A DNA stretch of 64,000 nucleotides, from the NCBI RefSeq assembly GCF_022539255.1, contig NZ_JAKZBV010000001.1, forward strand, positions 2,666,001 through 2,730,000. The letters are read 5' to 3'. The translations under genes and the position numbers were made by a program. Under the pieces are notes generated by a model. It worked only from the letters and a program-made list of their open reading frames with translations, had not been told where the DNA came from and made no database searches. Positions 59,593 through 64,000 of the stretch are shown one piece after another (positions within the stretch are counted from its first letter, which is position 1; each line of letters opens with the position of its first letter). Origin of the DNA: Sinomonas terrae (lineage in GTDB: Bacteria > Actinomycetota > Actinomycetes > Actinomycetales > Micrococcaceae).

Positions 59593-60461
59593 AGTGCCGC
59601 CTCCTGACGGTTCTCGGTCCGCGCACGGTGACCAGCCTCGAGCTGCTCGCGGCAGATGGCCCATTCGTGTTCTTCGATCCGCATGAAGTGCGCCTTCTCG
59701 CGCTCCTCCAGCAGGGGAACTCCGCGGCCCACCCTGGTGTCGCACAGGATGACGGAGGGAGCGCCGTCGTCCGCCGCGCCGGCAGCGATGGCCTCGAAGG
59801 CCGCGAGCAGCGCCCCGACGTCGTTACCGTCCACCCGCTGGACGTTCCACCCGCACGCGGCCCACTTGTCGGCGACCGGCTCGGTGCGCAGGACGCCGGC
59901 GGTGGGTCCGTCGGCCTGGAGCGCGTTGATGTCGACGACGGCGGTCAGGCGCCCGAGGCGGTGGTGGGACGCGCCCATGGCCGCTTCCCACGTCGAACCC
60001 TCGTCGAGCTCGCCGTCGGAGAGGAAGTTCACCACACGGGCCGGGTTGCCCTTGGCCCGGAGGCCGAGTGCGTAACCGACCGCGACCGTGAGCCCGTGGC
60101 CGAGGGACCCACCGGAGATCTCCATCCCGGGGGTGTAGGTGGACATGCCGGACATCGGGAGCCGGGAATCGTCCGAACCGTACGTCTCGAGCTCCTCGAC
60201 CGGCACGATCCCGGCCTCGGCGAACGCGGCGTAGAGCCCGATCGCGTAGTGGCCCGTCGAGAGCAGGAACCGGTCGCGGCCCTCCCATTCGGGGTCCTCT
60301 GGCCGGAACGTGAGCTGGTCGGTGTAGAGGGCGGCGAGGATGTCCGCCGCGCCGAGCGCCTGCCCGACGTACCCCTGGCCTTGGACCTCGCCCATTCCGA
60401 GGGCGTAGCCGCGGATCCGGTATGCCGCGTCTTCTACCTCCGCGACCCTCGACGCCTTCAT
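59589..60461 (-). CDS. Transketolase, N-terminal (diphosphate-binding) subunit
   Basis: 290-residue thiamine-diphosphate domain: 'GYVGQALGAADILAALYTDQ', 'FLLSTGHYAIGLYAAFAEAG', 'ISGGSLGHGLTVAVGYALGL' and 'LSDGELDEGSTWEAAMGASH'. The metal-binding GDG motif reads SDG here, while the acidic Asp is kept. ATG 60461 overlaps the transporter stop (ATGA). Works with the C-terminal subunit. Transporter, N-subunit and C-subunit form one leftward operon. Confidence 0.9.
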   Translation of the reverse strand: MKASRVAEVEDAAYRIRGYALGMGEVQGQGYVGQALGAADILAALYTDQLTFRPEDPEWEGRDRFLLSTGHYAIGLYAAFAEAGIVPVEELETYGSDDSRLPMSGMSTYTPGMEISGGSLGHGLTVAVGYALGLRAKGNPARVVNFLSDGELDEGSTWEAAMGASHHRLGRLTAVVDINALQADGPTAGVLRTEPVADKWAACGWNVQRVDGNDVGALLAAFEAIAAGAADDGAPSVILCDTRVGRGVPLLEEREKAHFMRIEEHEWAICREQLEAGHRARTENRQEAAL

Positions 60462-61795
60462 GCGCGCACCTCGTGCGGGGTCTCGGCGGTGGCCTTCGCG
60501 GCGGCCTCGCGCACGGCGCGGCCCCAGGTCTCGCGGGTCGACAGTGCGGCCCAGAGGCCGATTGCACCGTAGAGGCTGAAGAGGAGGGCCGGCCCGAGCC
60601 AGCCAAGCCACACGAAGAGGATGGTCGTGATGAACGGTGTGAAGCCGGAGATCATGGCCGAGATCTGGTACGCGAGAGAAGCCCCCGACGAGCGGGTGTT
60701 CGCCCGGAAGAGCTCCGGGAACCAGGCACCCTGCACGCCCGCGAGAGAGTTCTGGCACACGGCGTACGCAATGACGATCGTCGCGATCACGAAGAGGAAT
60801 AGGCCGGTGTTCACGAGCAGGAACATGGGCACGCCGAACAGCACGGCGAACAGGCTGGACCAGATGTAGATGGGGCGCCGGCCGATCCTGTCCGTGAGCT
60901 GACCCCACGCGGTAGTTGCCCAGATGCCGATCGCGGAGGCGATGCAGAGCGCGACCAGCGTCTCGGCGGTGTTCGCAAGGTGCTTGCTGTTGAGGTAGGA
61001 GATCATGTAGGTCACCGACACGGCGTAGCCGGCCGTCTCGGCGATCCGGAGCCCGATGCCGCGCACGATGTTGCGCCAGTCGTGCTTGATGACCTCGACG
61101 ATCGGTGCCTTGGTGATCTGGCCGGCGTCCTTGACGTTCTCGAAGACCGGGGACTCGGGGACCTTCGAGCGGATCACGATACCGACGGCGACGAGCACGA
61201 TGCTCGCGAGGAACGGAACGCGCCACGCCCAGCTGCCGCCGAGGTGGACGCTCACGAGGAACACCAGGTTCGCAAGGAGCAGCCCGACCGGGAAGCCCGA
61301 CTGGACCATGCCCGTGAACTTGCCCTTGCTCTTCCACGGCGCATGCTCGTACGCCATGAGGATCGCCCCGCCCCACTCTGCGCCGAACGCAATGCCCTGG
61401 ATGATGCGCACGGTGACGAGGAGTGCCGGCGCCAGAAGGCCGACTTGGGCATAGGTCGGCAGAAGCCCGATCGCGAACGTCGCAAGGCCCATGGCCACGA
61501 GCGACGCGACGAGGACCGGTTTGCGGCCGAGTCGATCGCCGAGGTGCCCGCCGATGAAGCCGCCGAGGGGGCGCGCAGCGAAGCCGACTCCGAGCGTTGC
61601 GAACGAGGCCAGCGTGCCTGCGAGGGGATCCGCTCCGGGGAAGAAGGCCTTGCCGAGATAGAGGGCGGCGGCGGTGCCGAAGCCGATGAAGTCGTAGGTC
61701 TCGATCACAGCACCGACCGAGGAGCCGATAGCAACGCGACGCGCGTCTGCTGTGCCATGGACCGGGCCGCGAAGGGCCAGAGCCTCATTGCTCAT
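60458..61795 (-). CDS. MFS transporter, metabolite:H+ symporter (MHS) type
   Basis: 445-residue twelve-helix permease of the MHS group (KgtP/ShiA-like). Telling segments are 'AVIETYDFIGFGTAAALYLG' in helix 1, 'GGFIGGHLGDRLGRKPVLV' in loop 2-3, 'RIIQGIAFGAEWGGAILMAYE' (in part) in helix 4-5 and 'GRRPIYIWSS'. Likely imports the pathway substrate, although the family usually carries organic acids. ATG 61795 follows AAGGAAGA; the upstream ATG at 61810 is less likely. First gene of the leftward operon. Confidence 0.9.
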   Translation of the reverse strand: MSNEALALRGPVHGTADARRVAIGSSVGAVIETYDFIGFGTAAALYLGKAFFPGADPLAGTLASFATLGVGFAARPLGGFIGGHLGDRLGRKPVLVASLVAMGLATFAIGLLPTYAQVGLLAPALLVTVRIIQGIAFGAEWGGAILMAYEHAPWKSKGKFTGMVQSGFPVGLLLANLVFLVSVHLGGSWAWRVPFLASIVLVAVGIVIRSKVPESPVFENVKDAGQITKAPIVEVIKHDWRNIVRGIGLRIAETAGYAVSVTYMISYLNSKHLANTAETLVALCIASAIGIWATTAWGQLTDRIGRRPIYIWSSLFAVLFGVPMFLLVNTGLFLFVIATIVIAYAVCQNSLAGVQGAWFPELFRANTRSSGASLAYQISAMISGFTPFITTILFVWLGWLGPALLFSLYGAIGLWAALSTRETWGRAVREAAAKATAETPHEVRA

Positions 61796-61854
61796 TGATC
61801 TTCCTTCCACAAATCGACGGCCTGCCCAAGGACTGGGGCCGCGGGACTGAGCAT

Positions 61855-61914
61855 GTCGACGGTTGACATGCTAGCCAGTGTGCGCAGCATCACGTCGAAC
61901 TGTCAACCGTCGAC
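61855..61914. promoter_or_regulatory. 14-bp inverted repeat in the divergent promoter of the sugar cluster
   Basis: GTCGACGGTTGACA (61855-61868) and TGTCAACCGTCGAC (61901-61914) are exact complements 32 bp apart. A further GTTGACTGTTAACA follows at about 61922. The TGTCAAC half-site also occurs in the GntR promoter repeats, so one regulator may bind both. The layout suggests two operators bound by interacting dimers. Confidence 0.6.
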
Positions 61915-61984
61915 TTTAAGAGTTGACTGTTAACATTGCTTCTGCCTACCGTGTTGTGCATCACCTCACCGGAAGGACACGACG

Positions 61985-62809
61985 ATGTTCCACTCCCGGC
62001 TCGGCTGCTCCTCGATCAGCTTCCGCCACCAAGATCTCCCGACGGCGCTTGCGACCATGAGCGGGCTCGGCTTCCAGGAGATCGACCTCGGAGCGCTTCC
62101 CGGGGTGTGCGACCATGTGCCGTTCGTGCTCGACGACGACGCCGTGGCGACCGTGGCGGAGCAGGTGGCCACGAGCGGCCTCCGCGTGCGCTCCGTCAAC
62201 GGGGACGTGGGCGACCTCAACCTCCCGCTCGACCCTGCAGGTCAGGCCGCGCGCCAGGAACACCTCGACCGGCTCCTCGATCTCACGGAGGCCGTTGGCG
62301 CTCGGGCCCTGGTCCTCCCCTGCGGGGCCCTCGACCACGAACCAGTACGGACCCTCGAGCAAGACCTCGACCTCGTCGCTGCCGAGCTCGCTGCCTCAGC
62401 CGAGACGGCATCAGCGCGCGGGCTCGAACTCTGGACTGAGTCGCTCCACGCGCTCCGCCTCTCCTGGAACCTCGATCGCGCCCTCGCGCTCGCCAAGCGC
62501 CTCGACGGGACGAAGGTCCGCCACGTCCTCGACGCGAGCCACGCCGTCGCCTCCGGAGGAGACTTCGGCGAAGCTGCCCGCGCGCTCGGCGACCGGATCG
62601 CCCACGTCCACCTCCGAGACGCCGTCGAAGGCGACATCCACCGCAGCATCGGCGCCGGAGAGGTCGACTTCGGCGCGGGGCTCGCGGCCTTGCGGAACCT
62701 CGGCTTCGCTGGCCACTTCACGCTCGAACTCGAGACCCGAGATCTCGAGCACAGCGAGCGCCCCGCCGCCGCCGCCAAGGCAGCAGACTTCATTACCGCG
62801 CTCATCTGA
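61985..62809 (+). CDS. TIM-barrel sugar (phosphate) isomerase/epimerase
   Basis: 274-residue AP_endonuc_2/xylose-isomerase-like TIM barrel. It begins 'LGCSSISFRHQDLPTAL'. The metal-ligand positions are suggested by 'LELWTESLHALRL' (Glu), 'VRHVLDASHAV' (Asp, His), 'IAHVHLRDAV' (His, Asp) and 'FTLELETRD' (Glu). Isomerises or epimerises a sugar or sugar phosphate in the cluster pathway. First gene of the rightward arm, divergent from the transporter. Confidence 0.87.
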   Translation: MFHSRLGCSSISFRHQDLPTALATMSGLGFQEIDLGALPGVCDHVPFVLDDDAVATVAEQVATSGLRVRSVNGDVGDLNLPLDPAGQAARQEHLDRLLDLTEAVGARALVLPCGALDHEPVRTLEQDLDLVAAELAASAETASARGLELWTESLHALRLSWNLDRALALAKRLDGTKVRHVLDASHAVASGGDFGEAARALGDRIAHVHLRDAVEGDIHRSIGAGEVDFGAGLAALRNLGFAGHFTLELETRDLEHSERPAAAAKAADFITALI

Positions 62810-62889
62810 CACCGGCAAATTTCCAGAACAAATCTGCCAAAAACAAATCTCAAAACAGCAAACAAACCGCCAAGCAAGGAAGCATCATC

Positions 62890-63663
62890 ATGAACACCAC
62901 TCAGCGCACCGCCGTCCTCACGGGAGCCACCTCCGATCGGGGCATCGGCGTCGCCACCGCCCGCCGCTATGCCCGCGAGGGCTGGGGCGTCGTCATCCTC
63001 GACCTCGACGGCGAGAAGTCCGCGAAGGTCGCCCAGGACATCGCGAACGAATTCAACGTCCCCGCGTTCGGCCACCAGATCGACGTCGCCGACGAGGCTT
63101 CGGTGAGCGCGGCCGCGAAGGCGGTTGCCGCCGAAGTTGCCGCCGGGCGTCTTCCCGTCGTCGGTGCCCTCGCCAACATCGCAGGCATCACCTCGCCGGT
63201 TCCGTTCCTCGAGACCGACCTCGCCCTCTGGAACAAGGTCATGGCGGTCAACGCGACTGGCACCTACCTCGTCTCGAAGGCGTTCCTGCCGGCCATGATC
63301 GACGCCGGCTGGGGCCGGATCGTGAACATGTCCTCGGTCTCTGCCCAGCGTGGCGGCGGCGTCTTCGGCCGCGTCCCGTACTCCTCCGCGAAGGCCGCGA
63401 TCCTCGGCTTCACGAAGGCCCTCGCCCGCGAGATCGCCCCGACCGGCGTGACCGTCAACGCGATCACTCCCGGCGCCGTCGACACCAACATCCGGGTCGG
63501 CAGCACCAATGAGCAGGAGGCCGCTATCGCGCGCGACATCCCCGTCGGACGCACGGCCACGACCGAGGAGATCGCTGCAGTCATCACATGGCTCTCATCC
63601 GAGGACGCCTCCTACCTCACAGGCACCACGGTCGACATCAACGGCGGAAGCCACATCCACTGA
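62890..63663 (+). CDS. SDR family oxidoreductase
   Basis: 257-residue short-chain dehydrogenase with TGATSDRGIG at about 11-20 (a two-residue insertion compared with the usual TGxxxGIG), 'NIAGIT' near 95, catalytic Ser in 'NMSSVSAQRGG', and Tyr and Lys in 'VPYSSAKAAILG' (about 155-165). 'YLTGTTVDINGG' closes it. Likely a polyol or ketose dehydrogenase of the pathway (inference from neighbours). AAGGAAGC precedes the ATG, and the kinase gene follows after one base. Confidence 0.9.
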   Translation: MNTTQRTAVLTGATSDRGIGVATARRYAREGWGVVILDLDGEKSAKVAQDIANEFNVPAFGHQIDVADEASVSAAAKAVAAEVAAGRLPVVGALANIAGITSPVPFLETDLALWNKVMAVNATGTYLVSKAFLPAMIDAGWGRIVNMSSVSAQRGGGVFGRVPYSSAKAAILGFTKALAREIAPTGVTVNAITPGAVDTNIRVGSTNEQEAAIARDIPVGRTATTEEIAAVITWLSSEDASYLTGTTVDINGGSHIH

Positions 63664-63664
63664 C

Positions 63665-64000
63665 ATGACACGCATCTCGAACGATCCCGCCGACTTCGCG
63701 GACGAGGCGCTCGCCGGCTTCTGTGACGCTCACGCGCCGCTCGTCCGTCAGGTAGACGGAGGTGCGGTGCGCCGCGCACGCCCAGCTGCGCCCAAAGTCG
63801 CTGTCCTGCTGGGCGGAGGCTCCGGTCATTACCCCGCGTTCGCGGGGCTGGTCGGAGCCGGTTTCGCAGACGGCGCCGTAGTCGGCAATATCTTCACGTC
63901 ACCCTCGGCGCAGCAGGCAGTCGCGGTCGCCCGCGCCGCACATTCGGGAGCCGGCGTGGTCTTCGCCTACGGCAACTACGCCGGCGACGTCATGAACTTC
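63665..64000 (+). CDS. DhaK-type (dihydroxyacetone/tetrulose) kinase, 3' end beyond window
   Basis: First 112 codons of a DAK1-domain kinase: 'VAVLLGGGSGHYPAFAGLVG' and 'GNIFTSPSAQQAVAVARAAH', then 'VVFAYGNYAGDVMNF' at the window edge. The His that forms the hemiaminal with the ketose lies beyond or close to the end. Classical DhaK has GGGSGHEP; GHYP is the form I associate with kinases for erythrulose-like ketoses (inference). ATG 63665 lies one base after the SDR stop, so it is co-transcribed. Confidence 0.87.
   Translation, partial: MTRISNDPADFADEALAGFCDAHAPLVRQVDGGAVRRARPAAPKVAVLLGGGSGHYPAFAGLVGAGFADGAVVGNIFTSPSAQQAVAVARAAHSGAGVVFAYGNYAGDVMNF

Overview
The window is high-GC actinobacterial DNA. 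Gene content and order after about 43.3 kb (tRNA-Pro, der, cmk, tyrA, rluB, scpB, scpA, parA) match a Micrococcaceae chromosome of the Arthrobacter/Sinomonas kind. The genus is an inference from gene order and codon use, not from a search.

1-20 kb is accessory metabolism. A cut-off carboxylesterase, an MmgE/PrpD protein, an SDR, a beta-lactamase-fold serine hydrolase and a cupin lie beside a complete sugar-type ABC importer (binding lipoprotein, double ATPase, permease) and a divergent TetR regulator. Two palindromes in the shared intergenic region are probable operators. An MFS/carboxymuconolactone-decarboxylase pair, a cupin and three aldo-keto reductases follow. This part is decaying. A MerR regulator and an FAD monooxygenase each carry a one-base frameshift, a fourth aldo-keto reductase runs into a DDE transposase relic, and a second degenerate copy of the reductase/monooxygenase junction sits at 10.7-11.1 kb. 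A complete IS1380-family element (20211-21879) interrupts a DUF2255-like gene.

22.1-43.3 kb is an actinobacterial integrative and conjugative element (ICE) next to tRNA-Pro(GGG). The leftward operon (22.1-30.9 kb) encodes a type IV secretion channel: VirB4-type ATPase, SCO6880-type protein, VirB6-type membrane protein, VirB8-like protein, small two-helix protein, ParA/MinD-like ATPase, lipoprotein and a transglycosylase-CHAP wall hydrolase. In the middle lies a cargo of an HD hydrolase, a Nudix hydrolase and an XRE regulator. The rightward operon (33.5-43.2 kb) encodes an ArdC-like antirestriction protein, primase-polymerase, DUF2637-HTH protein, ParB-like protein, TraG/VirD4 coupling protein, SSB-like protein, DUF4913 protein, excisionase and tyrosine integrase. 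I found no relaxase and no left attachment site, and the SCO6880-type gene is frameshifted. The element may be truncated or immobile, or its left part may lie outside the window.

43.3-64 kb is chromosomal. The segregation and housekeeping block is followed by dctA with a divergent DcuS/CitA-type two-component system, two tiny acidic genes, a MobA-like transferase and an acyl-CoA ligase. At 57.8-64 kb a divergent carbohydrate cluster holds a GntR regulator, split transketolase, MHS-type transporter, TIM-barrel isomerase, SDR and DhaK-type kinase. It fits catabolism of a short-chain or branched sugar such as a tetrose or apiose. Its regulator gene is preceded by three 17-bp direct repeats, and a 14-bp inverted repeat lies in the divergent promoter region.
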